Source: Dentipellis sp. KUC8613 (Eukaryota > Basidiomycota > Agaricomycetes > Russulales > Hericiaceae). From it: a DNA stretch of 64,000 nt. Made by a program: the position numbers and the translations under genes. Shown one piece after another: positions 34,393-46,188 of this stretch. Under the pieces are notes generated by a model, which searched no databases, was not told the origin of the DNA, and saw nothing but the letters and a program-made list of their open reading frames with translations. Location: the NCBI GenBank assembly GCA_002286715.1, contig NSJX01000014.1:445086-509085 (forward strand), read 5' to 3'. Numbering within the stretch: position 1 is the first letter of the stretch; each line of letters starts with the position of its first letter.

Positions 34393-35995
34393 GATCCTGA
34401 CCAGCAACGACGTTCTTCAACAGCGCCGAGCTGTTAATATACAGCCTCCCGACTGTCAGACAGGAAACAAAAAGATGGCCGTGGTGGAAGCTAGATAGCG
34501 ATATGTGGTGGTCAGACACGTCTATTATACCACCTGATGTCGTTCCATGATCCACGAAAGACCGTGCACGAGTTGACAACGTCATCTCCCTGAACTAACC
34601 AATACCAAGGCGGTAATTCGGCCGGTTAGGGGTTGCATGCTCTGCGCGGTATCGTACGAATCCGAACCAAATATGGCATAGTTGTGAGTCTAGTTCGATC
34701 AAAATGGCAATTCAGGGTAAAACGACACAGCAAACTGAAGACCGACCCTGCCCCACTGAAGTGTGCCAAAGTTCCGTTACTCGGTACATAATAGTTCTGG
34801 AGCTAAGTATGCATTTGAACTGTTTGGACCCATACAATTTAAATATGCTGATCCCGACGGCATAGAATCTGAGCGAGCCGTCGAAACCCGATCGGCTATA
34901 GTTCTGTTCGTACAATGACTGGTCCAGTCATTCAAGCCTCCTCTGTGCCTCAGGCCCTCAAGTCGGACTGTCCGGACGAAGGGGCAAGCGAGAGAAGCGA
35001 AGACATTTCAAAATGAAGGAAGCAGACGAAGCATCAGTAAGAAGAATCACGGACCTTTGCAGGAAACGACCAAACCTTCATGGAGGAAATTTACGCGGTA
35101 ACTCACCGGTATGATACAAATCAGCGGAAAGCTTCAATGCCTAGGATTGAACCTGTGCCCGATGCAGGCCTGGGTGGCTGACGAGTACCAGATTTTAGTG
35201 CAATCGGGCGTCAGATAAACGCACCGCGCATCACTTTGAGTCAGGGAAGTATGCGAATGGCTGCACTCCAGGGACATGTCCGAAGGCCCTGCAAGCTAAT
35301 GAGATCGAAAGTATATGCTCTCTCTTGACGAACCAAGTCCGAATGCATATGGCATGGTACCTTGTAGCATGCAGCGTCCCGTGGACTGTCACGCGTTGAA
35401 AAGCTATTGCAAGATACCGGGGGTCCTATTTATATAGGACTTGAAAGTCCGTGGTCTCGGTGTAAAATCGTTCGACGTGATCGAGACGCGTGACTAGGAG
35501 GAGGGCAAATGTCTGTCTAGAGACCGTCGACTGAAGTGCCTCGCAGGGCAGCTGCAGGGCCTGGGGTGAAATGTGCGCGAGACAGGAAGGCAAGATGATA
35601 AGTACTTGCAGATGACCAGTTTCTTTTGTCGAGCGGTTAACAACTTGAGAAGAGCAAGGTTTCAACCAGCATGGGGACCATTTGGCACGCGTATGGATTG
35701 AATCCTGCAAACTGTAAGTTCTGAGCCGCCTTGAGAAGAGTGTAAAAGGCACGAGGCATGGCCAGTCCAAAAAAGGAAAGGGAGACATACTGCGCACCCA
35801 CGTCGGACTCGCGCGGCTAGCAACCCCCTTCTCCATTTCTCTAACCCTCCGCTCCTTCTCAAGCGCTCCTTCATCAGTTTACAACGAGTCGAAACTTGTG
35901 TTGCCGTATCACTCTACAATCTTGATTCACCCTCTAGACAACTCGTAGTGGCATCTTATCTACCCGGCGCGGCATCCCCGCCGTAACATAACTCC
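34393..35995. other. Divergent intergenic stretch
   Basis: 1.6 kb between the P450 (minus) and the syntaxin gene (plus). The largest open frame (35426-35836, minus) shows no domain and no splice support. No supportable gene. Confidence 0.4.
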
Positions 35996-37188
35996 ATGTC
36001 AGTCGACCCGTACGACGCCGTGCAGTCTGAGATACAAGTCTCGCTGCAAACGGCAGAGCAGTTGCGCGCGTCATATGTTCGTATTCGAAGTACCGCACGT
36101 GAGGGGAGCGAAGAGCTGGAATGGGCGCGGAGCGAGGTGAGTGTAACGTCGAACGATTACCCGTGCTCTGCACGGTGTGTCGTTTTGTTCTGAGCTTCGT
36201 ATAGCGTATGCATATCTGATGGGTATCGTGCCAAATTAGCTGAAAGGAACGCTGGCGGCCCTTGAGGCAGATCTCGAAGACCTCGACGAGAGCGTGAAGT
36301 AGGCCTTCCCCTCCACTTACGAGTGTACAACCTCACACGATAGGGCGTACGTAGGATAGTCGAAGCGACAGGCGCACGTATGTTTGGCCTCGACGATGCC
36401 GAGGTCATAAAGCGACGGCAGTACGTCGCGCACGTCAAACGCGAGATCGAGGTGCGTGGTGCGTACCCTGCGCTCGGCCCGTCTTCCACCTTCTCACGTT
36501 TTCCATTTGTCATTTGTGAATGCAGAGCATGCGTGCGGAAGTTAATGGCGAGCCGCCGGTATGTACCTCAGTTGTTCCCGAAAGGATGAGATCATTGACC
36601 GAGGGACAATCGGCAGGCTTACTCGGACGTCATGTCACCACCACCTACGGCGGGCACTCCTAGGCCGCTACTATCCCCCGCTGCATCTCCAACGCCTGAA
36701 ACAGACGATCATCAGGCCCATTGGGCGCGGCAAGAGCAGCAGGTACGATTCTACTTTTCATGGCCACGACCGCAACGCTGACATATCGGGCGACATAGAT
36801 GATGATACAACAGCAGGACCAGACAATATCATCTATATCCGGGACTCTCAGCACACTTGCGCAGCAAGCGGGTCTTATGGGTCGTGAGATTGGCGAACAT
36901 AATGAGTACGCGCTCGTTCGACCTCGCCTACGTATGCCTGAACTGAACTTAAATAATCCTAGAATGCTTGGTGACCTCGAACAAGGAGTGGACCAATCAG
37001 ATACCAAACTGTCGAATGCCATGCGCAGAATGCGCAAGTTCGTTCGGCAAACGGAAGGTGCGTCCCCTCTTGCATGTATGTATCCTGCTCACAACCCTCA
37101 CTCCCTCTCAGAAACCAAGTCAGGCTGGTGCATCGCGATCCTTATCGTCATTCTTGTCGTCCTTCTCGCCGTCGTCATCTTTGTTTGA
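35996..37188 (+). CDS. Syntaxin-6/Tlg1-like Qc-SNARE
   Basis: Eight exons: 35996-36136, 36240-36298, 36355-36451, 36526-36558, 36617-36742, 36799-36905, 36963-37057, 37112-37188; 244 aa. The N-terminal three-helix syntaxin-6 domain begins 'DPYDAVQSEIQVSLQTAEQL' and includes 'ALEADLEDLDESVKIVEAT' and 'GLDDAEVIKRRQYVAHVKRE'. A Pro/Ser linker leads to the SNARE helix ('QDQTISSISGTLSTLAQQAG', 'LMGREIGEHNEML', 'LEQGVDQSDTKLSNAM') and a C-terminal anchor 'WCIAILIVILVVLLAVVIFV'. It acts in endosome-to-trans-Golgi fusion with partner SNAREs. At the place where the ionic-layer Gln is expected, I read His (GEHNEML). Confidence 0.88.
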
Positions 37189-37495
37189 TTTTCTTGCACG
37201 CTTTGAGGCGGTATGTATTACACTGGTGGAATATGGACAGTCTGCAGCTTGGATTTGTGTCGCACTGAGTATAAATTAGAAGAGTAACTAATGCAACGGA
37301 CAATGGCTAACTCTTAATGGTTGGATCACGACCGCTGGTGCATAACGCGAGATGAGATCGAGTGGGGACGCGTCCTGAACCATGGTAATATATCCATCTA
37401 CTACGTCTACTTCTAGATCTACATTGGTTCTATTCGTAACAAACTTCTTCCAACAGAATTCCCCCCAATTCACAGCGCAGAAAGAGACCAGCAGG
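37189..37495. other. Convergent 3' intergenic stretch
   Basis: 307 bp between the syntaxin stop and the flavin monooxygenase stop; presumably terminators for both. Nothing else seen. Confidence 0.5.
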
Positions 37496-39065
37496 CTATG
37501 CCTCTCTTACCGTCTCGATCTTGAGGTCGCCTTCATCGTATCGTTTCAGTAACTTGAGGCTCAAGTCGTCCCACTCCTGCTGACCGCCTTTCCCAACACC
37601 CTTCACCAACTCTCCTCCCTCTCCCCGCCTCAATGCTTCCCTCCACGCACTCCTCAGCTCGACTTTCCTCAGCCACAGCTCGACCTCCTTCTCATTGGCC
37701 TCCCAGACCGAGCCGGGCTTCGCGAATTCGTGCAGCTCCTTCCGATACTCAAACGGCTCCTTTTGCTCGAATACGAACCACCACCGCGCAATGACCTCTG
37801 GATCGTCTGAACCCCCGAGCTTCGCGATCTCCCCATAGCGCTTCACGATCTTCTGAGCCTCTTCTTGCACGTCCAGCGCCGCAGGCTCCTCCACAACACG
37901 CACCAGCGCGAGTGCCTGCTCTTCCGACAGTGCAAAAGGCGACGCGCGGAACGGCAGCCCAGGGAACGCGAGCGTGTGCGCAGGGAAGTCCTTTTGCAGC
38001 GGGAACAGGTGCTTGGCGAGCGGGTATATGTGGAACGTCGAGTTGTGCAGGTGATCAGGGAGCGTCGGCGCGCGCGGCGGCAGGCCTTCGACCACCTGGG
38101 GGAGGAGCGACAGGTCGATCTTGTAGCCCGTCCCGACCACGGCGAAGTCCACGCCCGTCTCAACGGTGCCGTCCTCGAACAGCACGTCCCCGTTCTCCCG
38201 GTACTCCGCGATGCGTCCCTTCTTGGTGTAGCCCTCCGCGTCGGGCGCGTAGCCGAAGTTGCCGGCGATGACGGGGCCCGGCGGGATGGAGTGCACGACC
38301 TGCGCGACGCTGCGCAGCTCCGCGCTGATGTCCAGTGCGCTCGGCCCGTTCCCGACGACGACGATCTTGTGATGCGCGGCGAGTTCGCGCGGGCGGCGAT
38401 ACCATGCAGAGTGGATCGCACGTCCCGAGTCGAACCAGGCCTGCAGGCCCGGCGTGTTGGGATACCGCGGCGTGCGGTAGTGCCCGTTTGCGACGACGAC
38501 GAAGTCGAACGTGGAGGTCTCGCCGCTCGTGAGGCGGACCTGCCACGCATTGGCGTCCCAGCGTGCCTCGGCGACACGCGAGTTGAAGCGGATGTAGCGC
38601 CGCAGACCGAACTTTGTGGTGTAGGCGGTCAGATAGTCACGGATGATGGGGGCAGAAGGGTAGAGCGGGGTCTCCGGCGGGAAGGGGAAGCTGGGGTAAG
38701 CCATGATTTGGTGGGGAAGGTTGGTGAATAGGGAATCGTATAGGGCCGTCAAGGGAGGATTTCCTTCCGCCGGTGCAGGAAGCCTTTGCGCGGTACATTG
38801 GAATCAAGCGAAGAGGATAAGAGGTGAAGGACATACCAGATACCGCCAATGTCATCTCTGGCTTCGTATGTGGTGAGACTCCAGGTGCCCGCCTGGACTT
38901 CTGGGGTATCTGCGAACACCTTGAGTGTCCCCAGTCCGACTGGACCGGCTCCGATGATCAATATCCGCTTCTGGGCGGTGGCTAAAACACTTTGAGCATG
39001 GATGTGTTCTCGATACCGCACCGATTGCACTCACCATTAGAAGGTCCCAAGCTATCCGGTGCCAT
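37496..39065 (-). CDS. Flavin-containing monooxygenase (FMO-like), copy 1
   Basis: Exons 39035-39065, 38837-38981 and 37496-38783; 487 aa. FAD-binding Rossmann motif 'ILIIGAGPVGLGTL' (GxGxxG) lies near residue 17, then 'DIGGIW'. 'VVANGHYRTPRYP' and the FMO-type signature 'FDSGRAIHSAWY' follow near 165-185. The NADPH-binding 'IVVVGNGPSALDIS' is at about 195, and 'VVGTGYK' (ATGY-like) at about 265. It oxygenates a soft nucleophile (N or S) or performs Baeyer-Villiger-type chemistry; substrate unknown. A close relative lies at 58128-59722 with the same exon plan (tiny first exon, short second, long third), so they arose by duplication. Codon third positions are very GC-rich in the last exon. Confidence 0.88.
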
Positions 39066-39853
39066 GTGTGCGATCGATTTGTATGTTCTTGTGGAAAGGG
39101 CGTCTAACGGAGTTCTCAGCAGGACTGCTTCGCTGCATATCAGCAAGCTTAAAAGGGAGCGGGGTGTCCGACTTCAACATTTGACGAGGGGATTGCGACA
39201 CTGATTCCGAGAGACAAGGGATTTCGTGCTTTCGCGCGATTGGTAGCCTAGAGTGGCCCCAAACCTTGGCTATCGTTGACCAAAACATATATGGACCAGT
39301 CCGGAGCCCATGGAGAGAAATTTTTGAGTCCAGAAAGTCATCAAATTCACCTCTAAAAATGTCGTGGACTTTCCGAAACCATGAGCGTGCAAGACTGAAG
39401 CGACCAGAGTGAGGTATAGAGTCGGATAAGTATCTCAAGGAATTTTGCGGGGCAATTCGTTGGTTGGCGGAGTTTGGCGCGGATGCTCGGCAGTCCCCGA
39501 CGGCTCCTCGGTGCCTGTGCCGTCTCAAAATTCTTCAACCATCATCCTTCCGAGTCTCGACAATACCATGTCCGTCTCCCTTGAGCCTGCAGCACGAGTG
39601 TATTTTCTATTTTGTTCAGTTTCTTTTGATTGCCTTGTATGATTGAACACTTGCCTTGTCCGGTCGATCTCGTCGTCAGGTGTGTGAGTTAGGAAGTCCT
39701 TGTATTCGAGTCGCTGATGTAAAATTAGTCCGTGCTGCATATAAATACGCATCCCCTCCGTCGAGTCGATCATACCAGGCGGTAACTGTTACCCTTTCAC
39801 ACATCATCTTCACAGACTTGTCGTCGTGGGATTTTTGGCAGTTTTCCCTGATA
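39066..39853. other. Divergent intergenic stretch
   Basis: 788 bp between the FMO (minus) and an F-box gene (plus). Only short shadow frames. Confidence 0.45.
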
Positions 39854-41613
39854 ATGAACAACGGTGAGCTTCCGAGTCCATGGTCATGGGTAATTTCGTT
39901 ATGGCTACTTATCGTATTATGCCAGATGCAGACATTTATAGACAACCGCAATCCTTGACCTCTCGTCTTCCAATTGAGATGCTCTGTATGATTTTTTCTG
40001 CTCTGCAATTGACCGAAGGTGCTCTCTTAGTCCCCGATCCGGATGCTTCGGAACATAGATCACTATGGCAGAACAACATTTGCGCACCATCCTGGACGGA
40101 CATTCTGTTTGTCTGCCGTTTTTGGCGCGAGGTCGTTCTAGCATGTCCATCTCTCTGGAAGCTTATGATCAACCCTAGCTTCAAGTGGTCGGAAGTGTGT
40201 CTGCGTAGGTCAAGAAATGCTTCCTTGACTCTCATGATGGACACCTCTACTACTATTAAGGAAATAGAAACCAGCGAAACCCGAGCGCTCGAAGACATAC
40301 CGACCTGGTCGGGTGGCGCCCGACGTCGTCTGGAAGAACTGTCGATTACCACTCGCAGCCTAGACGAGTACCACAAACTCCTTCATTCCTTTACGTGCGA
40401 TCCAGCGCCTCGCCTCAGGTACTTATGCCTGGAACATGTCGCCGCAACACCCCGCCACTATGATGTTGTTTCGAGTTCGTTATTTGGAGGTCATACACCC
40501 AATCTGCGCACGCTCTTTATCAAGTCTCCTTATCTTCAGTTATCACCGAAGGATCCCATATTTTCCTCAGTCACATATCTCAGGATCGATTCAGGGACCC
40601 AGTGGAAGGATATGCCGATGTCTGACTTCCTGGCTGTGTTGGAATCCTGGACACAGCTTCGCACTCTTATCCTCCAGGACTCGTTCCCAGTGTCGGAAGT
40701 TCATGGCCAAAGCCAGCTTTACCCACTCCCCCGACCCCAACACAAGGTTGTTCTTCCCTATCTACGGCAGCTTCGACTTCAAGGCCGCAGGGCACACCAT
40801 ATGCAGTATTTTCTCAGCCACATCTCCATCCCCAAATCTGTGCTGGATCTGTGTTGTTATATTGGAACCAAATCTCGGCGACTTCCGTCACAGGAGCAAG
40901 TAGATCCTGTTGCAGCCATTGAAGGCCTTTTGTCCAACGTCCCACAGCATCTCATCAAGTCAGCATTCAATATAGCCGTGGTTGCCGGAACTGGCTCTGA
41001 TCATAAATTCTTTAACTTAATCTGGCTGTCGGATTCGTGGAAGAAGGGGGATGCGATGGTCATGCAAGACCCCGAGTTTCATCCAGTTGAATCTCGGGTC
41101 GGAGGACACGCTATCAACCATCTGTTCAAGGCAGAGCTGCTGATCAGTCTGCGGCACTCCGAAAGACGAAGACTTGACCAGGAGCCCAAGAACTTCGAAA
41201 CCATATTCACGACATTGTGGCTATCCCACCTGTCCTCCCTAGAGTTTCACCGCTGCTACGAATATCCCAAGAGCACATGGGTCACGGTGTTCAAGACACT
41301 GAAAAATCTTTGCCGTCTCGTATTGGCAGTTCAACCCGGGCATGCTGTTGGAGCTCTCGAAGCATCGGGAGAGACGGATGAGCAGGGATCTCTTATCTTG
41401 CCAAATCTAGAGGACTTGCACTTGATGCAGGCTTCGTTAGATTTTCCTACGGAGCGCGAGCTGTACGCCATGCTGGAATCTCGCCGCAGGCAGTCGGGTG
41501 TATTGCTGCACAGCCTGAGGATACATCTCGAACAATATTTCGACGTGGATAGATTCGCACCGATACGTCGACTCACCGATAAGTTCCATTTCAGGCTTGA
41601 GTACAGTGATTAA
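39854..41613 (+). CDS. F-box-like protein
   Basis: I prefer a 10-nt first exon (39854-39863, 'MNN') spliced over 62 nt to 39926-41613, giving 565 aa. The unspliced frame from 39880 (577 aa) would read through a good gtgagc...ccag intron. The F-box is at residues 15-75: 'LTSRLPIEMLCMIFSAL', then 'WTDILFVCRFWREVVLACPSLW'. The remainder is a Leu-rich solenoid ('LRTLFIKSPYLQLS', 'VTYLRIDSG', 'LRQLRLQGR', 'LSSLEFHRCYEYP', 'LEDLHLMQASLDFP'). This is the standard mushroom F-box-like/LRR plan: an expected Skp1-binding substrate receptor of an SCF ligase with an unknown target. Its base composition is less GC-rich than the neighbouring FMO and BTG genes. Confidence 0.85.
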
Positions 41614-41955
41614 TTAGCGAAGTGTTACTGTTTATTCAAACGCAATATTGCAGCCTTTGTTCTGTACCACGAACCCTATACGCACGACTCGACACAATTC
41701 ATGCATAGCATTATTGCACATCTCATTACAAGCACCTGAATCTCGGACGTCGATGTACTATTTTTAAGCATGCCAGTGGATGAAGGCATGAAAGAGCGAC
41801 TAGCGGAAACTTCAGGGCGAGGGCGAGAATGATAAGCAATCAATTTCCTACGGAGGTGATTTATGATATCAGGACTGGCATTAGATGAAGCTAAGTATCA
41901 AGACCGAAAGGGTAACAAAGAGGCAATAAAATCCTGGTATATTCCGAGAAATGAA
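41614..41955. other. Convergent 3' intergenic stretch
   Basis: 342 bp, AT-rich, between the F-box stop and the MFS stop. Probably poly(A) regions only. Confidence 0.5.
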
Positions 41956-44020
41956 TCAATCTGCTCGGGAATGGCCCCTTGGGATCATGGCCCACAACAC
42001 TACCAATAGCCCCATCATGCCAACTAGTCTATATTATATCCTCTCGCATCAGTCACTCGCAATTTGATGTAACGATGAAAGCTGCTTACAGCGGCTGTAA
42101 GCTCTTGATTCCCGACTTGCCTGCAATTGCGCCGGTCATGAAGGGTAGGACTGCGCTGCCTGTCTGTCCGAAACCCGCTATCCACCCAATGCAGCCGGTG
42201 AGTAGCCAACGGGGAAGGATACGACCGGCTTCGTTCATGACGATGGGGTAGACGGGTCCAAGTAGCAAGCCGACGATCGAGACGGACACCGCGGCGCCGA
42301 TGAGCGATGGAACGAGCCAGATGACAAGCTCCAGTCTATCGATTCATCAATGTTGTGTCCATGGCAGTAGTAAGACGACAGCGGCTTACCCAATGGCGAG
42401 AAGTACGTATAGGAAGATCACAAGTCGTTCGCCAATCTGTACAGTCTTTCAGTCACTACGAGACATCGCGAACTGATGCAGAGACTCACAACTTTGTTTA
42501 GCCACAATAGCGCAACGCGTCCTAGCATCAAACCTGCCCATCATATCTAAGTCCAGTTATTGGTGAGAGTGGTAGAGATGCTTACCTCCAAAGAAGCCTG
42601 CGGAGATATAACCAGATGACTCGCCGCCTCCACGAACCTCTTTGGCGTAGGTGACAATCCATCCTAATAGCAAGCAGGCCTTTATTAGAATTGATCTCGA
42701 CAGTGGATCGCAATTGCGTACCTCCAATCGTGACCTCGACACCAACGTATACGAACGCGAAGAACGCGAGCAAATGCAACTCTTTCAAGCGGAAGATCTG
42801 GCGATATTTGTTGTCATCACTGGCGCTCTGCTCGCTTGCACCCTCTCCAATCTGCGTAAGACATTCTGTAAGAATGTGATGGCGGATAGTCAGTAACATA
42901 TCGATACGCCGTACGAGTAAGTGATTACCTTCTTGTCTCTTGAATCTGAAAACAAGTGCGAGGACCAAAGCGTTCGAGAGGGCCACACCAAGGGATGTTA
43001 GATAGTGAAAGGACCAGTGATGGAGCCGTGCGAATTGCGTCGCAACGAGTGGGGCTGCGAGAGCTCCGGCACCTGCTCTCGGTCAATACTTGCTCAGCCT
43101 TGACGACTACAGTGATTAATTTCTTACCATAAACGGCGTGGAGCATCCCCATCTTAGCGGCTCCGTTGTCCTTGTAACTTGCCACATAACCGTTCGCTTG
43201 GGCATCCTATGATACGCGATTACTTTCAATATCAGAGGTGGCAGTCGAGTATTTGAATCTACCTGAAGTGCGATACCAAAGCCATTCAAGCAATATGCTA
43301 TCACGAACAACGGGAATGGTGGTGCTGGAGCTTGCAAGCAATAGGCCACAACTTGCGTCACAGAGCCGAGAACGATGGTCTAGTCACGAGCAGTAGGCCG
43401 TCAACACCTGAAGCAGAGTGCGAGGATCTTGCTCACCTTCCCGAATCCCAGCCTGTCGGTGAACCAGATGTTGGAGACAGATCCGACGACAAAGCCCTTG
43501 TCACTCGTTACTCGAGGGTATCAAATGCCGATATTCAGGATTACTCACAACGCAATTTGAGATGAAGATGAGCGAGACAATCGTGTAGCCGACCTAGTAT
43601 TCCATATCACGGTGAGACTCGTGCAGACACGATATAGCCGCGATTCAAACTGACGTTATAGACAGATTGAATTCTGGATAGCAGAGGTCCCGTTGTACCG
43701 TCGTTCCAGCCAGCAAGAAATAATGTCCAGCAGAGCGCGAAGAACTGGATATTCGCCAGCATTTTGTGTGTACCCTTCTCAGGCGCAATGGAAGCACCTG
43801 CAGATGCTGTAGCACCTTCTGCATCGACGCTTGGGTCTTTGGAAGACGAAGCCTCTGTTTGGGGTATCCGTGAAAGCTCTATCCCGTCCTCTTCGTCTAT
43901 CCTGTGAAGAGAGGCTTTCGGCACTGAGGGATGGCTAGAAAGGTGTGATGAACTGGGATCCAAGCTATGTGGTACAGAGACAGCTGAAGCAATGGTTTTG
44001 TTGGGGACCATATCCGGCAT
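41956..44020 (-). CDS. Major facilitator superfamily transporter
   Basis: Twelve exons: 43655-44020, 43549-43593, 43437-43496, 43263-43379, 43128-43206, 42929-43072, 42722-42865, 42586-42663, 42490-42533, 42390-42436, 42090-42335, 41956-42028; 480 aa with all phases closing. A disordered acidic cytosolic N-terminus (about 85 residues) precedes membrane helices beginning 'NIQFFALCWTLFLAGWNDGT' with 'TGPLLSRIQSVYNV', a TM1-loop typical of the FucP/Bsc6-like MFS branch. Later helices include 'GYTIVSLIFISNCV', 'LFVIAYCLNGFGIALQ', 'LMLGRVALLWLNKV' and 'GCIGWIAGFGQTGSAVLPF'. It is a plasma-membrane or vacuolar permease, probably for a sugar or small metabolite; substrate not deducible. A decayed relative lies immediately upstream. 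Confidence 0.85.
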
Positions 44021-44500
44021 ATTATGCGTATCGGTAAAAGGTCAGCAATTCGGTGTCGGGGGCAAGAGGGAAAAGACCTTCGATCGACGCGGCAGCAACT
44101 CGCCGTGCTTTATAGCCGTGCCAAGGGCAAAGCTGACTATCTCCTCCACATGAATCACTACGGAAACGCCAGTGCAGTGCAACGGTAGGTCTTGGGATAT
44201 CGACACGCTCGTGCGGGAAAACTTCGGAGAAACATTAGCGCTTGCCCAGCCAAATCGTAGCCTGCATTTTGCTCGAAATGCAATACCTATTGCCTATCCC
44301 TTCGCTGTCTCGCATGAAATCCATCATATGGCCCTTTCAATGGGGCATAGTATGTGACTCATGCAAGGCCGAAGATGTCGGAGGACAATCCTTTCGTCTG
44401 GTGTAGCCGTACTGGGCATGAAGAACCCCTCTCTGAGATGTTCATTGCATAGTAGACGGCCAGGCTACATATCTGAGACAGGCCTGCCATCCGGTCTTTC
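44021..44500. other. Promoter of the MFS gene
   Basis: Upstream of the minus-strand MFS gene; no coding structure seen. Confidence 0.45.
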
Positions 44501-44750
44501 CTAGTCGTATGGTGAGTGACACTTGGGTTCCGGTACGAGCGCCCACAGCAGCACCAAGAAGGCGATCATAACTGCGAGCCTGCATGTATGCGCATCGGAC
44601 GACCGCAATCAGCGACTGCAATACGAGGGCGGGCGCTCGCAGTAGTTGACGAGACTTCAGAAACACATTATACCTGTGATTGGACTAGTCATGAATGCGA
44701 GGATCGGACCGCCTGTGTGGCCGACGAGGACGGCACTATCAACAAGCCAG
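44501..44750 (-). pseudogene. MFS transporter relic (C-terminal end)
   Basis: Minus-strand pieces resemble the last helices of the MFS gene next door. 'VGHTGGPILAFMTSPIT' (around 44680-44726) parallels 'FGQTGSAVLPFMTGAIAG'. After an intron-like stretch, 'LAVMIAFLVLLWALVPEP' ends at a stop (44501-44503), parallel to 'LVGMMGLLVVLWAMIPRG'. I cannot extend the frame upstream, so only a 3' remnant of a tandem copy survives. Seen by eye only. Confidence 0.5.
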
Positions 44751-45828
44751 TCACTGAGCACGCATGAATCAACGAGTGTTGTAGAACCCACCTTCGCAGC
44801 AGAGGGCGCCTTTAAGGACGATCATTAGAGAAACGATCGACCACCGGTGAAGCTGAGCGCGTCGCGTCGTGAATGAAGATGGGTTTCGCCGCCGCATTCT
44901 AGTGTCTCCTGTGGTGCTCACCCTGGAGGGTCTCGCGGGGGTGGAACGTATGTAAAAATGGAATTCAGTCGTGAGATGGCTTGGATCGCAGCCCCACAAG
45001 GCTACGCAAAGATACTGATGACTATCTGATGGGCGGATCCAAAGCCGTTGTAAGAGTATTCGACTGCGAAGGTGGGGACCTAATTGACGCGTACGACGGC
45101 GCCGTCGTACGCGATTGCCTAATTCCTAGCATAAAAAATGAGCGCGAGGCGCAACGAATGGAAAACATCAGAGTGTACTTCTCAATGTGGTGTATCATTC
45201 GAAACGATGTATGGATGTACTTGTTGAGGGTGCCAGAAAAAGCATACGTACATGGTATACGCTCTCCGTCTTCAAGCAAAATTTCCTAGACACACACTAA
45301 CAAGGAGCGCTTGTACTCAAGAAGACAACCCGGACGCGAACGTTTATCATAGCGGCCAGACCGCACCTCCAGAAAGACATCGACTTGTTCTAGACAAGAA
45401 TATAGATACCCTGAGCACAGGATGGATTCTTCCTGCATTCCATCCGTGAGTGGAAACTTTGCCTTTAGGGGAAGAAAGCATGAGGTGAAGCATACGGATA
45501 CAGGGCGGTTGCCAAGGGGTTGGTAGCGTATAGTCGAAGTCCTTGGCTGTAATTGTTTGAATGACATGAATGCATGCGATGTGTATTTACGAATCAAGTC
45601 AGGAGGTTGTGCATGATGAGCGTATCGTCTGATGACCTGACGAACATAAGGGGAGCCCATGAAGAAACCGGAGGAAGACGCATAAACAATTGAACAAGCG
45701 CCCGTCCGGGAGATGCCGTCCACGCGGCTCTATTGTCCTCTGCCGCCTTTTGTTCCCCTTCACTGTCCCCCGAGAACAATTGTGAATAGTACAATGGCGG
45801 CCCTTCCTGTCCCCGCGCGCGAGATTGG
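44751..45828. other. Intergenic stretch
   Basis: No supportable gene. Upstream parts may hold further MFS debris too decayed to read. Confidence 0.35.
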
Positions 45829-45836
45829 TATAAGTA
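45829..45836 (+). promoter_or_regulatory. TATA-like box of the BTG gene
   Basis: 'tataagta' precedes a strongly pyrimidine-rich leader (about 45850-46180), the arrangement seen at highly expressed basidiomycete genes. It lies about 100 bp before the proposed 5'UTR intron. Confidence 0.4.
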
Positions 45837-45930
45837 CTCGTACTGACCTTCCCCTTCTTACCAGGATTCCTATCCACATCCACTCTCCAAGTCTCAGTTC
45901 CAGTCTCTCATCTCTACTTCTCTTCCTTCG

Positions 45931-45987
45931 GTGAGTATTCTAGTTCTTCTTGCCTACTTGTACACAGTTGCTAACGTGTCGCCGTAG
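45931..45987 (+). promoter_or_regulatory. Probable 5'UTR intron of the BTG gene
   Basis: A 57-nt unit begins gtgagt, has a branch-like 'gctaac' and ends 'gccgtag' within the CT-rich leader upstream of the ATG at 46189. Typical size for introns in this window. Inferred from consensus only. Confidence 0.5.
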
Positions 45988-46188
45988 CCCTTTGTTTTCT
46001 CTTGCACGACCGTCTTCCTCTGCGTCTCAACTTGTATCCATTCTCAGTCTCCAGCCTAGACTTCCGCGAGCATCACCATCTCCGCATCTTTATCGCAGGT
46101 CGATTGTCATCCATCCGGTCTCGTTGAAACAATCTCCTTCTCAAACGCTTCAGCACATTCACGCATTATCTTTATATCAACATCAACA

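Noticed and set aside
37865..38731. 288-codon plus-strand open frame rich in Arg
   Set aside because: Shadow of the GC-rich third exon of FMO copy 1; no domain, low-complexity Arg/Glu content.
39880..39925. ATG at 39880 as the start of the F-box protein
   Set aside because: The segment is better explained as the end of a 62-nt gtgagc...ccag intron following a 10-nt exon starting at 39854; kept as an alternative only.
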